Assembly (NCBI GenBank): GCA_001777915.1
Contig: MFFN01000006.1
Location: forward strand, 1-64,000
DNA length: 64,000 bases
Reading direction: 5' to 3'
Source of the DNA: Candidatus Edwardsbacteria bacterium RifOxyA12_full_54_48
GTDB lineage: Bacteria > Edwardsbacteria > AC1 > EtOH8
In this document: positions 16,075 to 25,095 of the stretch, in pieces
How the letters are laid out: every line of letters begins with the position of its first letter
How positions within the stretch are numbered: the first letter of the stretch is position 1
Notes under the pieces: model-generated
The model's input: only the letters and a program-made list of their open reading frames with translations
Database searches by the model: none
Told to the model about the DNA's origin: nothing
Translations under genes and position numbers: made by a program

Positions 16075-18629
16075 CAGCGCATTCTTTGCCGCAGATCGCT
16101 CAGCATCCTGCCGGCCCCCGGATCGTTGGGATTCTTGCGCAGCCAGTCCTGCAGGATGGAGGCCGCTTGATCGTATCTCTTCTGTTCCATGTACAGCTGA
16201 TACAGCCGGCCGTAGGCCTCGGCCAGGTTGGGATCCTGCAGCAGGGTCTGCTGGTAGTAATATTCGGCCGAGTCATACATCCGGCCCTGCTGGAAAACGC
16301 CGCCGATCTGCATCTTGGCGTAGGGATTGGCCGGGTCCTTGTCCACCAGCTTGTGCAGCCATTCGGAGGCCTTGGCGTAGTCCCCCAGTTCGGCATAGGC
16401 CACCCCCAGCCAGTTGTAACTGGCCGGTTCGTTGGGCAGGATGTTGTAAGCCTGCTGGAACTGTTCGATGGACTTCATCATCCATTCCCGATAGCGGTCC
16501 TCCCTCTTGGCGGCCCGCTCGGCCTCGGCCTGTTTCCGCATGGCCATCCCCAGCTGCCAGTAGGCCACCGCGTAGTTGCCCAGCAGCCTTTGGGTGTTGT
16601 CATCCTTGAAGATATGGGGATCGGTGATGCCCCGATAACGGTAGACCTGGGTGATGTTCTTCTGGGTCAGCTCCAGGTTGACCTGCTTGTTGGACACCCC
16701 GGGCGTCACCCGGTACAGCAGGCCCTCGAACGACAGGTGCTTCTGCAGGCCGGCCAGGTTGTCATCGGAGACGGTGACCGCGAAGTAGACCGGATATTTC
16801 TCGGTATAGTTCTTATCGAACACCAGCTGGGCGAAGCTGTCGGCCGGGGCCAGTATCTGCTGGAAGGAAAGTTTCTTCCCGGCATTGGAGGCGATGATGA
16901 ACCTGATGGCGATGTCGGACAATTTGAAGATCTGTCGGTCCTCGGTGATATAGCCCCGGCCGGCCAGCTGGTCTATCTGATACTCGGAGAGGTCCAGCGG
17001 GACGCCGTGGCGGATGGCCTGCTTGAGATACCAGTCGGTGTTGGCCAGCGACAGGTTGACTATCCGGACATCCTGGCGGATGCCGTTGGTCTCTTGCATG
17101 AACCATACCGGATAGGTGTCGTTGTCGCCGTTGGTGAACACGATGCCGCCCGGCTGGGACGATTGCAGGATGTTGTAGCCGTAATCATTGGGGATCCAGT
17201 TGTCCGAGCGGTTCTTCTCAAAATGATACTGCTTGATATTGAACAGCGCGATCAGAATAAAGATCGTTCCCAGGATGATGGGCGCCAGCCTGGCCCATTT
17301 GGCCGATCTCTCCCGGAGCATCTCCTTGACGTACTGCATCAGGCGCCAGCCGCCCATCCCAATCCAGACCGCGAAGAACAGGTAGGCCGGGGCGAAGATG
17401 TAATCCCGCTCCCGGGGCTGGGGATTGGCCATGTTCAGGTAGACCACCAGCCCCAGGCTGGTGATGATGAAGGCCGGGCCGACGATGGCAAAGCTCTTGT
17501 CCTGGCGCTTGTAGACATGGAAGAAACCGGCCACCACCCCCAGGGCTATCAGCATGGTCGCCATCGGGCTGTTGGTGAATAGGGCCACCAGGACACCCAC
17601 CACCAGCAAAACCGCCGCGGTGATCCCGAACTTTTTCTCCTCCTTTTCGAGCAGGTGGTATACCGCCCCGAACACCCCCAACACCATGGGCAGCGAGGAA
17701 AGCCACAGGGCCGGAGCGCTGTGCAGTTCGGAAGGGCCGGGCCGGATTATGGGGGCGAACTGCCAGCTGAAGTAGCGCAGGAACATGTGGCCGAACTGGT
17801 ACATGAAATCCTCTCGCCGGGTGAAGAAATTGAACGGCTCGTACTGCTTCCTCTGCAGCACGTACATCAGGGAATCCCAGTTGCGGGGATTGCACATATT
17901 TAGGGCCGGATCCAGGTTGGCCCTCAGCAGCAGATAGTAATTTATGGTGATCCCGACGAATATCAACCCGGCCGCCCAGCCCAGGAATTTCCAGTCCACC
18001 AGGGCCCGCCAGTCCACCAGCAGGATGAACAGAAATATCGGCCCGGCCGCCAGTAAAGTGGACATGTGCCCGGCGATGCCCAGGGTGAACAGGTAGACGA
18101 TCAGCAGCAGCATCTTGCGGTTGCCCACTCTCCCGATCTGGTCCCGCCACCGCAGGGCCAGCCACACGGTCATGGACATCATGAACATGGCGATGCCGTA
18201 GACCTCGGTCTCTATGGAATTGTCCCACCAGGTGGGACAGAAAGCCAGGAACAGGGCGGCCGATGCGCCGGCCAGGTGAATTATTACCTCATCCAGCCGG
18301 TCCTTGGGCTGGCCCTTCCAGACCACGATCAGTTTGACGGTCAGCAGGTAGACGATGGCGATGGTCAGGGCCGAGAACAGCGGCGACAGCAGGTTCACCC
18401 GGAAGGCTATCTCCTTGAAGAACGGCAGCAGCATGATGGTCACCCGGCCAACGATGGCGTACAGCGGGTAGCCCGGCGGGTGCGGAATGCCCAGGATCTG
18501 GGAGACGGTTATGAACTCCCCGCAGTCCCAGAAGGAGGCGGTGGGGGCCATGGTCTTCAGGTAGACTATGAAGGCGGTCAAAAATATCCCCAGCCCGATC
18601 CACAGCCTGGTCTTGGTTTCCTTGATCAT
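16074..18629 (-). CDS. DUF2723 polytopic membrane protein with TPR tail
   Basis: This 851-residue protein has an N-terminal DUF2723 domain, related to protein O-mannosyltransferase-like GT-C membrane enzymes and common in Bacteroidetes and related phyla. It has many membrane segments from residue 10 to about 460 and the early motif TASFWDCGEFITVSQILGIP, where the acidic residue after the first helix matches the GT-C catalytic position. A soluble region follows, with TPRs at about 735-840 (NWLGVAYAELGDYAKASEWL). A glycosyltransferase acting on a lipid-linked sugar at the membrane is the likely role, but donor and acceptor are unknown. It directly follows cdaA. Confidence 0.88.
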   Translation of the reverse strand: MIKETKTRLWIGLGIFLTAFIVYLKTMAPTASFWDCGEFITVSQILGIPHPPGYPLYAIVGRVTIMLLPFFKEIAFRVNLLSPLFSALTIAIVYLLTVKLIVVWKGQPKDRLDEVIIHLAGASAALFLAFCPTWWDNSIETEVYGIAMFMMSMTVWLALRWRDQIGRVGNRKMLLLIVYLFTLGIAGHMSTLLAAGPIFLFILLVDWRALVDWKFLGWAAGLIFVGITINYYLLLRANLDPALNMCNPRNWDSLMYVLQRKQYEPFNFFTRREDFMYQFGHMFLRYFSWQFAPIIRPGPSELHSAPALWLSSLPMVLGVFGAVYHLLEKEEKKFGITAAVLLVVGVLVALFTNSPMATMLIALGVVAGFFHVYKRQDKSFAIVGPAFIITSLGLVVYLNMANPQPRERDYIFAPAYLFFAVWIGMGGWRLMQYVKEMLRERSAKWARLAPIILGTIFILIALFNIKQYHFEKNRSDNWIPNDYGYNILQSSQPGGIVFTNGDNDTYPVWFMQETNGIRQDVRIVNLSLANTDWYLKQAIRHGVPLDLSEYQIDQLAGRGYITEDRQIFKLSDIAIRFIIASNAGKKLSFQQILAPADSFAQLVFDKNYTEKYPVYFAVTVSDDNLAGLQKHLSFEGLLYRVTPGVSNKQVNLELTQKNITQVYRYRGITDPHIFKDDNTQRLLGNYAVAYWQLGMAMRKQAEAERAAKREDRYREWMMKSIEQFQQAYNILPNEPASYNWLGVAYAELGDYAKASEWLHKLVDKDPANPYAKMQIGGVFQQGRMYDSAEYYYQQTLLQDPNLAEAYGRLYQLYMEQKRYDQAASILQDWLRKNPNDPGAGRMLSDLRQRMR

Positions 18630-19472
18630 CTAATTCTCCTTGCTATTTATGTCACCTGGTGTGTTTTCTTTCATCTCTGCCGGGCCGGCCTTGGTGTGCA
18701 ATGCCCGGTTGAGTTTTTCCCTCAGTTCCTGGATATTTTTCAGTTCGATCAGCTTCCCGTAACGGGCGATGGAGATGGACTGCTTCTCCTCCGAGACCAC
18801 CACCGCCACGGCGTCGGTCTCCTCGGAAAGGCCCACCGCCGCCCGGTGCCGCATTCCGTGCTCCCCGGAAAAATTTTGGTCCTTGGTGATGGGCAGGGTG
18901 CAGCCGGCGGCCACCACCGTCTCCCCCCGGATGATCACCGCCCCGTCGTGCAGCGGTCCGTCGGGCACGAACAGGGAGACCAGCAGCTGCTCGGTGAGGT
19001 GGGCGTTCAGCTCCACCCCGGTGGCGGTGTAGTTCTTCAGGCCGTCGTTCTTCTCCAGCACGATGATGGCCCCATAGCCCCTGACCAGCAGGGCCTGGCA
19101 GACCTTGATAACTTCCTCGATGGCCCGCACCTCGCCCTTGAGAAATATCCCCAGAAAGCGGTTGCGCCCCAGCTGGGTCATGGCATTGCGGATCTCCGGC
19201 TGGAACAGTATCACGAAGGCCACCACCCACACCGTCTTCAGGCTGGATATTACCCAGCTGGTGCCGGGCAATTGGTACAGCTGGGCCACTATGGCGATGG
19301 CGATCAGCACCAGCAGGCCGAACATGATCTGGACCGCCCGGGTGCCCTTCATCAGGTGAAAGATCCGGTAGATGATGTAGGCCACCAGGATTATGTCCAG
19401 GATGTCCAGCGGCCGCACCGTTAGGAAGGACAGCACGCCGGGCAGGTGAAATGTGGGAAATAATTTATCCAT
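18630..19472 (-). CDS. cdaA: Diadenylate cyclase CdaA
   Basis: This 280-residue membrane-bound enzyme makes cyclic di-AMP from two ATP. Three N-terminal membrane helices lie at about 22-95. The DisA_N catalytic domain (about 105-250) has the two signature motifs, GPLHDGAVII and GMRHRAAVGLSE. Cyclic di-AMP usually controls turgor, potassium transport and wall synthesis. In many bacteria cdaA is followed by cdaR; here it is followed by the DUF2723 gene with no gap. Its upstream neighbour is folP, separated by a palindromic repeat. Confidence 0.96.
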   Translation of the reverse strand: MDKLFPTFHLPGVLSFLTVRPLDILDIILVAYIIYRIFHLMKGTRAVQIMFGLLVLIAIAIVAQLYQLPGTSWVISSLKTVWVVAFVILFQPEIRNAMTQLGRNRFLGIFLKGEVRAIEEVIKVCQALLVRGYGAIIVLEKNDGLKNYTATGVELNAHLTEQLLVSLFVPDGPLHDGAVIIRGETVVAAGCTLPITKDQNFSGEHGMRHRAAVGLSEETDAVAVVVSEEKQSISIARYGKLIELKNIQELREKLNRALHTKAGPAEMKENTPGDINSKEN

Positions 19473-19517
19473 TAATATATTCTTTTGATAAATAAGATAC
19501 TTTTAGACCTCTAGACC

Positions 19518-19604
19518 TCCCCCGTCCCCTCCTTGATCAAGGAGAGCCTGCACTGAGCAGTGCAGATTATTTTAGATCATCGAAGTGGGATAAAGGGGTG
19601 GTTA
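19518..19604. repeat. Interrupted copy of the TTGATCAA palindromic repeat
   Basis: The left half (GACCTCCCCC...CCCCTCCTTGATCAAGGAG) matches the 11.55-kb copy, but the right half (GGGATAAAGGGGTGGTTAATC) is displaced by about 43 extra bases. The insert contains its own hairpin CTGCACT-GAGC-AGTGCAG. The right arm includes the TAA stop codon of folP. Confidence 0.7.
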
Positions 19605-20441
19605 ATCAATATTCATTACCGCCTGCGTCACCCTCAGAGCCTGTTTGGTCTCAGCCACGTCGTGACAGCGGATTATGGCCGCCCCGTTCTGCACCGCCAA
19701 GATGGCCGCCGCCAGGCTGCCTGGCAGGCGTTCTGTGGCCGGGATATCATTGTTCAATTTTCCGATGAAGGATTTCCGTGAAGCGCCGATGACGATGGGG
19801 CAGTCCAGATCTTTGAAGTATGCCAGATTCTTTATCAGGCTCAGATTATGCTCCACCGTCTTGCCGAAGCCGATGCCGGGATCTATGGCGATGGCCGATC
19901 GCTCCACTCCGGCATCCAGGGCGATCTTGATCGAGCCGCTTAAGTAGGACCTTATCTCTCCCAGCAGATCTTTATACTGCGGGTCCTGCTGCATGTCCTC
20001 CGGCGTGCCCTTGATGTGCATCAGCACCAGGCCGGATTTAAACTCCGCTGACAAGCTGGCCATCTCTGGATCAAACCGCAGCCCTGAAATGTCGTTGACC
20101 ATGGAGGCCCCGGCCTCCAGTGCTTTTCTAGCCACCTGCGATTTATAGGTATCTATCGAGATCGGGATGTCGGTTTTTTTTGCCAGCGCTTCGATGACCG
20201 GCACCACCCGCTCGATCTCCTCTTGGGCCGAGACTTTGGCCGCCCCCGGCCGGGTGGACTCGCCCCCAATATCGATGATGTCGGCCCCCTGCTCCGCCAT
20301 CTCCATGGCCCGGGCCAGGGCCTTGTCAAACGCATTGAACCGGCCCCCGTCGGAGAAGGAATCCGGGGTGACATTGAGGATGCCCATCACCAGGGTTTTA
20401 TGACTGGTGTCGAGTTTATATTTGCCGCATTGCCAGAACAT
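19602..20441 (-). CDS. folP: Dihydropteroate synthase
   Basis: This 279-residue TIM-barrel enzyme joins 6-hydroxymethyl-dihydropterin diphosphate to p-aminobenzoate in folate synthesis. Signature motifs are MGILNVTPDSFSDGGRF (about 19-35), GADIIDIGGESTRPGA (about 53-68), the ISIDTYK strand, the DPGIGFGKTVEHNLSL block and a late GASRKSFIG. The target for sulfonamides is therefore intact. The stop codon lies inside a palindromic repeat. Upstream, a secreted-protein gene separates it from folE-ftsH-hpt-tilS, with which folP is often clustered. Confidence 0.97.
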   Translation of the reverse strand: MFWQCGKYKLDTSHKTLVMGILNVTPDSFSDGGRFNAFDKALARAMEMAEQGADIIDIGGESTRPGAAKVSAQEEIERVVPVIEALAKKTDIPISIDTYKSQVARKALEAGASMVNDISGLRFDPEMASLSAEFKSGLVLMHIKGTPEDMQQDPQYKDLLGEIRSYLSGSIKIALDAGVERSAIAIDPGIGFGKTVEHNLSLIKNLAYFKDLDCPIVIGASRKSFIGKLNNDIPATERLPGSLAAAILAVQNGAAIIRCHDVAETKQALRVTQAVMNID

Positions 20442-20455
20442 ACTATGCTTTTATC

Positions 20456-20490
20456 TCCCCTCTAATAAGAGGGGCCGGGGGTGTGTCACC
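20456..20490. repeat. Palindromic repeat at the 3' end of a secreted-protein gene
   Basis: CCCCTCT-AATA-AGAGGGG (20457-20474) is followed by GCCGGGGGTGTGTCACC, whose TCA is the TGA stop of the minus-strand gene ending at 20486. Arm sequence and placement match the copies at 11544 and 19518. Confidence 0.6.
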
Positions 20491-21919
20491 TCACCACCAC
20501 CATTTTTGCCGTCGCACTCAGTCTTTCTGACTCTAACCGAATAAGATACACCCCGCTGGAAACTCTGCGGTTGCTGGCATCACAGCCATTCCACTGTAAA
20601 CTGTGAGCTCCGGAACTTTTAAATTCATTTACCAAAGAACGCACTTCCTGTCCCAGCAAGTTGTAAACCTTTAGCGAAGCAACGCCGTTTTGCGGCAATT
20701 GATAATTTATTTTATTCCCAGCAACCGTCAACTTCAAACTCTCGACTGTAAACTTATCACTGCCCGGGTTCCCCTCCACCCCGGTATACTTTGGAATAAA
20801 GGCCCCGTAAACATCTCCATCTGTGCCACTAAAATTAAGTCTGGATCCGACAGCCAAAAACCAGCCGCCTCCGAACCCGCATCCGCCAAACGGTATCCTG
20901 CCGCCCACTGAATTAAATATTATAAATGGCACGTCTATCGGCACACCCGCCGGAGTCCAGAACTGTCCCATTAGAGTAAGGTCAACCGATTGGGTCCAGG
21001 TTGCCAAATAGTGATCGCCATCAAAAGAGATACTTGGGAACCCAGGGTCTTTCGTAGAATCGCAGATGACTATCGATTCTTCCATCGTCCCCGAGGTGGT
21101 GATAAAACGTCCCATCAAGGTCCACTTTGTATTGGTATCCGGCGTTTCATGGTAGGCAAGCAAATACCGTGCACCATCACAAGCAAGTGCTGTTGGATTG
21201 TCGCTGTAATTTGGTCCGCCATCAATTAAAAAATTGGTTCCGACCAGTGACCCCGCCTTGTTGATAAACTGTCCGTATATATCTTTGTCTGTATCGGAGA
21301 TCACTTCAACCCAAGCAGCCAGATAATTGGTGCCATCGTAAGCGAGGGAAATATCCCGCGCATGATTATTGCTGATCTGTACTTGACCGCCTAGCAAAAT
21401 CCCACTTTTGCTTATTCGCTGTCCGTAGAGATGAGTGTCAGCCTTAGCAAACACCCCAAAGTAAGTAGTATCGTTAAAAGCCATACCACCGGACCAAGGC
21501 CCCTCAGTTGATGTATTTGTAGCAATGGTAAAATAGGACCCCACCAAGTTACCTGTTTCATTGATGAATTGCCCGTTTATATCGCCGGTATTTTCTTTCC
21601 AAGCCAGGAGATAGTTGGCTCCGTCAAATACAACCACTACTCCACCGGGGAAAACACCAGTTCTGCCTACCGAGATTCGGTTCCCAATTAAACTATCCGG
21701 CGGATAGACCAACTGGGCAGTAACATTGTATTGACTAAGAGTATCGCCCAATATGGCTACCAGGCCTGTTGTAGTGCCATAAACCGCACCCGTGCTAAAG
21801 GTACTGTCTCTTCCCACGGCTATGGGAAATTCCGTGAATTTTGCTTGGGCTATGGCAGTTGCCGCCGCCAGGTAGCACACCACCGCCGTCATCAGCCAGA
21901 TTGACATTTTTTTGGACAT
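20486..21919 (-). CDS. Secreted repeat protein with C-terminal sorting domain
   Basis: This 477-residue exported protein has a signal peptide (1-26) and about five repeats of roughly 60 residues (about 60-370). Each carries a strand-turn motif such as YDGTNYLAAWVE or GDHYLATWTQ and a block like DKDIYGQFINKAGSLVG, which is likely a beta-propeller. The C-terminal 85 residues are the sorting module (YNLLGQEVRSL, ASNRRVSSGVYLIRLES, ending TAKMVVVR). Function is unknown; surface binding is plausible. It has a good ribosome site (GGGGG) and interrupts the otherwise conserved folE/folP neighbourhood, with a palindromic repeat on its 3' flank. Confidence 0.85.
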   Translation of the reverse strand: MSKKMSIWLMTAVVCYLAAATAIAQAKFTEFPIAVGRDSTFSTGAVYGTTTGLVAILGDTLSQYNVTAQLVYPPDSLIGNRISVGRTGVFPGGVVVVFDGANYLLAWKENTGDINGQFINETGNLVGSYFTIATNTSTEGPWSGGMAFNDTTYFGVFAKADTHLYGQRISKSGILLGGQVQISNNHARDISLAYDGTNYLAAWVEVISDTDKDIYGQFINKAGSLVGTNFLIDGGPNYSDNPTALACDGARYLLAYHETPDTNTKWTLMGRFITTSGTMEESIVICDSTKDPGFPSISFDGDHYLATWTQSVDLTLMGQFWTPAGVPIDVPFIIFNSVGGRIPFGGCGFGGGWFLAVGSRLNFSGTDGDVYGAFIPKYTGVEGNPGSDKFTVESLKLTVAGNKINYQLPQNGVASLKVYNLLGQEVRSLVNEFKSSGAHSLQWNGCDASNRRVSSGVYLIRLESERLSATAKMVVVR

Positions 21920-22008
21920 GGTTGACCCCCTTTTTTGTTTGTTAATCCCCTTAAGTTAATTGCCAAATGGCAGATACTATCGGGAATTATAACCTCATTA
22001 ATCATTAA

Positions 22009-22030
22009 AAATCTTTCGTGATCTTCGTGG
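22009..22030. repeat. TTCGTG micro-repeat in the leader of the secreted protein
   Basis: CTTTCGTGATCTTCGTGG is one of several short intergenic sequences here built from repeated TT(C/T)GTG units; see also 28610, 29338, 44598 and 54124. It lies between folE and the secreted-protein gene. No function is known. Confidence 0.45.
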
Positions 22031-22037
22031 ACAGTCT

Positions 22038-22649
22038 TTACCGCCCTTTTATCAGCGACAGCGCCTCCAGCCGGGTGGATTCCCGCTTCATCCCTCCCCG
22101 GATGGCCGAGGTGACCACCGATGAGCCCGGCTTCTTGACCCCCCGCATGGTCAGGCACAGGTGCTCCGCCTCCACCACCACCAGCACCCCCAGCGGCTTC
22201 AGCTTCTTCATCAGCAGATCGGCGATGTCGGCGGCCAGCCGCTCCTGTAGCTGCAATCTCTTGGCCATGGCCTCCACCACCTTCACCAGGCTGGAGAATC
22301 CGGTGATCTTGTTGCGGCGGGGAATATAGGCGATATGTACTTTTCCGAAGAACGGCAGCAGGTGGTGCTCGCACAGCGAATGGAAGGTGATGTCCTTGAC
22401 CAGGATCATCTCGTCCTCGTTCTTGGCGGTATACACCTTCAGCTGGTCAATGGGGTCGTCGGCCATGCCGGACAGGATCTCCTGGTACATCCGGGCCACC
22501 CGGCAGGGGGTCTCTTTAAGCCCCTCGCGCTGCGGATCCTCGCCCACCGCCAACAGCAATTGATGAACCGCCTGCTCGATGGCCGGGCCGTCGATGCCGC
22601 CTGCCTTCTTAGGCCTGGACCTTGGGGGGGTCGTTGTTTTTCTTTTCAT
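22038..22649 (-). CDS. folE: GTP cyclohydrolase I
   Basis: This 203-residue enzyme converts GTP to 7,8-dihydroneopterin triphosphate, the first step of folate synthesis. It shows the zinc and substrate motif SLCEHHLLPFFGKVHIAYIP, the RLQLQERLAADIA block and a C-terminal LTMRGVKKPGSSVVTSA. The first 15 residues are Lys/Arg/Pro-rich and overlap the end of ftsH by 41 bases; GGAAAAG precedes the ATG. It is the end of a tilS-hpt-ftsH-folE run. Confidence 0.97.
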   Translation of the reverse strand: MKRKTTTPPRSRPKKAGGIDGPAIEQAVHQLLLAVGEDPQREGLKETPCRVARMYQEILSGMADDPIDQLKVYTAKNEDEMILVKDITFHSLCEHHLLPFFGKVHIAYIPRRNKITGFSSLVKVVEAMAKRLQLQERLAADIADLLMKKLKPLGVLVVVEAEHLCLTMRGVKKPGSSVVTSAIRGGMKRESTRLEALSLIKGR

Positions 22650-24561
22650 CGTTCTTTTCCATTTTGGGCGGCAGCTGCTCGCCCTTGATTATCATCTCCA
22701 CCTCCTCGCCGTCCAGGCATTCCCGCTCCAGCAGGGCCTGCGACAGGGCGTGGAGTTTTTCTACATTATCCTTTAACAGGGCCTTGGCTTTTTTATTGGC
22801 CCCTTCCACCAGCGACCTGATCTCGGAGTCGATCAGCTCCGAGGTCTGCTCGGAGTAATTCTTTATGTGCCCGTAGTCCCGGCCCAGAAAGACCTCCTCG
22901 TCCTTCTGGCCGAAGGTCAGCGGGCCCAGCTTGTCGCTCATGCCCCACTCGCAGACCATCTTGCGGGCCAGATTGGTGGCCTTCTCCAGGTCGTTGCCCG
23001 ATCCGGTGGACAGCTCGTCGAACACCAGCTGTTCGGCCGCCCTTCCCCCCAGCATGGTGGTTATCTGGTTGATGCACCAGGTGCGGGAATAGTTGTGCTT
23101 CTCGTCTATAGGCAGGGAGACCGTGACCCCCAGGGCCCGGCCCCGGGGGATGATGGTCACCTTGTGGATGGGATCGGTGCCGGGTATCAGCCGGCTGACC
23201 AGGGTGTGCCCGGCCTCGTGATAGGAGGTCATCTTCTTCTCATCCTCGGAGATCACCATGCTGCGGCGCTCGGCGCCCATCATCACCTTGTCCTTGGCCT
23301 CCTCGAAATCTATCATGAACACCTTGTCGCGGTTCCGGCGGGCGGCCAGCAAGGCGGCCTCGTTGACCATGTTGGCGATGTCGGCCCCGGAAAAGCCCGG
23401 GGTGCTGCGGGCCAGCACTTTCAGGTTGACGTCCTCGGACAGCGGCTTGTTCTTGGTGTGGACCTTGAGGATGCCCTCCCGGCCCACCACATCCGGCCGG
23501 TCCACCACTATCACCCGGTCGAACCTCCCCGGCCGCAACAGGGCCGGGTCCAGCACATCGGGACGGTTGGTGGCGGCCACGATGATCACCCCCTCGTTCC
23601 CGGCGAAGCCGTCCATCTCCACCAGCAGGGCGTTCAGGGTCTGCTCCCGCTCGTCATGCCCGCCCCCGATCCCGGCCCCCCGGTGGCGGCCCACCGCGTC
23701 GATCTCGTCGATGAAGATGATGCAGGGGGCGCTGCGCTTGCCCTGCTCGAACAGGTCCCGCACCCGGGCGGCTCCCACCCCCACGAACATCTCCACAAAA
23801 TCCGAGCCGGAGATGGAGAAGAACGGCACCCCGGCCTCGCCGGCCACCGCCTTGGCCAGCAGGGTCTTGCCGGTTCCCGGAGGGCCCAGCAGCAGGGCGC
23901 CCTTGGGTATCTTGCCACCCAGCTTGGTGAATTTTTTGGGCTCCTTCAGGAAGCCGATTATCTCCTGCAGATCATCCTTGGCCTCGTCGGCCCCGGCCAC
24001 ATCGCTGAAGGTTATCTTGATGCGGTCCTCGGAAAGCAGTTTGGCCTTGCTCTTGCCGAAGGAGAAGACCCCCTTCTGGCCGCCCTGCATCTGGCGCATG
24101 AAGACGAACCACAGCACCCCGATGACGATCAGGAATCCCCAGTTCATCAGAAATGACAGTATGGGGCTGGGCGCGGTGTTCTCGGCCTTGATCTGGATGC
24201 CCCGGCTCTCCAGTTCGGCGATCAGCCCGGGGTCCTCGATGGGCAGGTAGGTCTTGAACTTGGGATATTCGCTGCGGATGGACCTCTCCACCTTGACCTT
24301 GGGGGTCTTGAATTTTCCCTTGACCTCCCGGTCGTAAAAAGTGACCTGGGTTATGTTGCCGGCGTTGATCTCCTCGCGGAACTGGGAATAGATGATATCC
24401 ATCTGCTTCTCGCGGCCGCCGGAGAACAGCTGATACAGGGTGATACCCAGCATGAAGATGATCACCCAGAACAGCAGGGTGCTGGTGCCGCTCCTCCAGT
24501 TGGGGGCCGGCGGCAGCTTGTTCATCCGCTTGTTCCTGTTAGGTTTGACGGGATTGGCCAT
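22609..24561 (-). CDS. ftsH: ATP-dependent zinc metalloprotease FtsH
   Basis: This 650-residue membrane-anchored AAA+ protease removes damaged or unassembled membrane proteins and short-lived regulators. Two membrane helices lie at about 27-46 and 137-157 around a periplasmic domain. Walker A is GPPGTGKT (226-233), Walker [12 protein letters not shown], the second region of homology [20 protein letters not shown], and the zinc site HEAGH (448-452). Length is normal. The C-terminal tail is Lys/Asp-rich. It starts directly after the hpt stop. Confidence 0.98.
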   Translation of the reverse strand: MANPVKPNRNKRMNKLPPAPNWRSGTSTLLFWVIIFMLGITLYQLFSGGREKQMDIIYSQFREEINAGNITQVTFYDREVKGKFKTPKVKVERSIRSEYPKFKTYLPIEDPGLIAELESRGIQIKAENTAPSPILSFLMNWGFLIVIGVLWFVFMRQMQGGQKGVFSFGKSKAKLLSEDRIKITFSDVAGADEAKDDLQEIIGFLKEPKKFTKLGGKIPKGALLLGPPGTGKTLLAKAVAGEAGVPFFSISGSDFVEMFVGVGAARVRDLFEQGKRSAPCIIFIDEIDAVGRHRGAGIGGGHDEREQTLNALLVEMDGFAGNEGVIIVAATNRPDVLDPALLRPGRFDRVIVVDRPDVVGREGILKVHTKNKPLSEDVNLKVLARSTPGFSGADIANMVNEAALLAARRNRDKVFMIDFEEAKDKVMMGAERRSMVISEDEKKMTSYHEAGHTLVSRLIPGTDPIHKVTIIPRGRALGVTVSLPIDEKHNYSRTWCINQITTMLGGRAAEQLVFDELSTGSGNDLEKATNLARKMVCEWGMSDKLGPLTFGQKDEEVFLGRDYGHIKNYSEQTSELIDSEIRSLVEGANKKAKALLKDNVEKLHALSQALLERECLDGEEVEMIIKGEQLPPKMEKNDEKKNNDPPKVQA

Positions 24562-25095
24562 CTATTCCTCCTCGACCCAGCTTACATATGGCAGGTTACG
24601 GTATTGCTGAGCATGGTCCAGGCCGTAACCGATGACGAACTTGTCGGGTATGGTGAACCCGACGTATTTTAAAATTCCCGGCTCCTTTTGGCGCCGTTCT
24701 TTCTTGTCCAGCAGGGCGCAGATCACCAGACTGGCGGGATTCCTGGTCTTCAGGTTGTCGATCAGGTAGGACAGGGTGATCCCGGTATCCACTATGTCCT
24801 CCACCAGGATGACGTCGCGCCCCTTGATGTTGGTGTTCAGATCCTGCAGCAGACGCACCACCCCGCTGGAGTTGGTCTGGCTGCCGTAACTCTCGACCGA
24901 GATGAAATCCACCTCCAGGGGGATGGTGACGGCCCTTATCAGGTCGGCCAGAAAGACGAAAGAGCCCCGAAGAACACCCACCAACACCGGATTTTTATCG
25001 GGGTAATCCCGTGAGATCTCCCGCCCCAGCTCGAGGATCCTTTGTTGGATCTGCTCCCGGGAGATAAGGATATTTTTTGCCCCGTTGCGGATCAT
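24562..25095 (-). CDS. hpt: Hypoxanthine phosphoribosyltransferase
   Basis: This 177-residue purine-salvage enzyme makes IMP or GMP from the free base and PRPP. The PRPP motif is VILVEDIVDTGITLSYL (about 95-111), with the flexible-loop block VDFISVESYGS and C-terminal FVIGYGLDHAQQYRNLPYV. The ATG overlaps the tilS stop by four bases and the gene abuts ftsH, which is the classic tilS-hpt-ftsH arrangement. Confidence 0.97.
   Translation of the reverse strand: MIRNGAKNILISREQIQQRILELGREISRDYPDKNPVLVGVLRGSFVFLADLIRAVTIPLEVDFISVESYGSQTNSSGVVRLLQDLNTNIKGRDVILVEDIVDTGITLSYLIDNLKTRNPASLVICALLDKKERRQKEPGILKYVGFTIPDKFVIGYGLDHAQQYRNLPYVSWVEEE

Noticed and set aside
16086-17582. Long plus-strand ORF opposite the DUF2723 gene
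   Set aside because: It is antisense to a clear protein-coding gene, low in motif content and rich in Gln/Gly/His, the usual result of G+C-rich third positions. The same holds for 18066-19424, 22867-24156, 42996-44000 and 27325-28596 on the plus strand.
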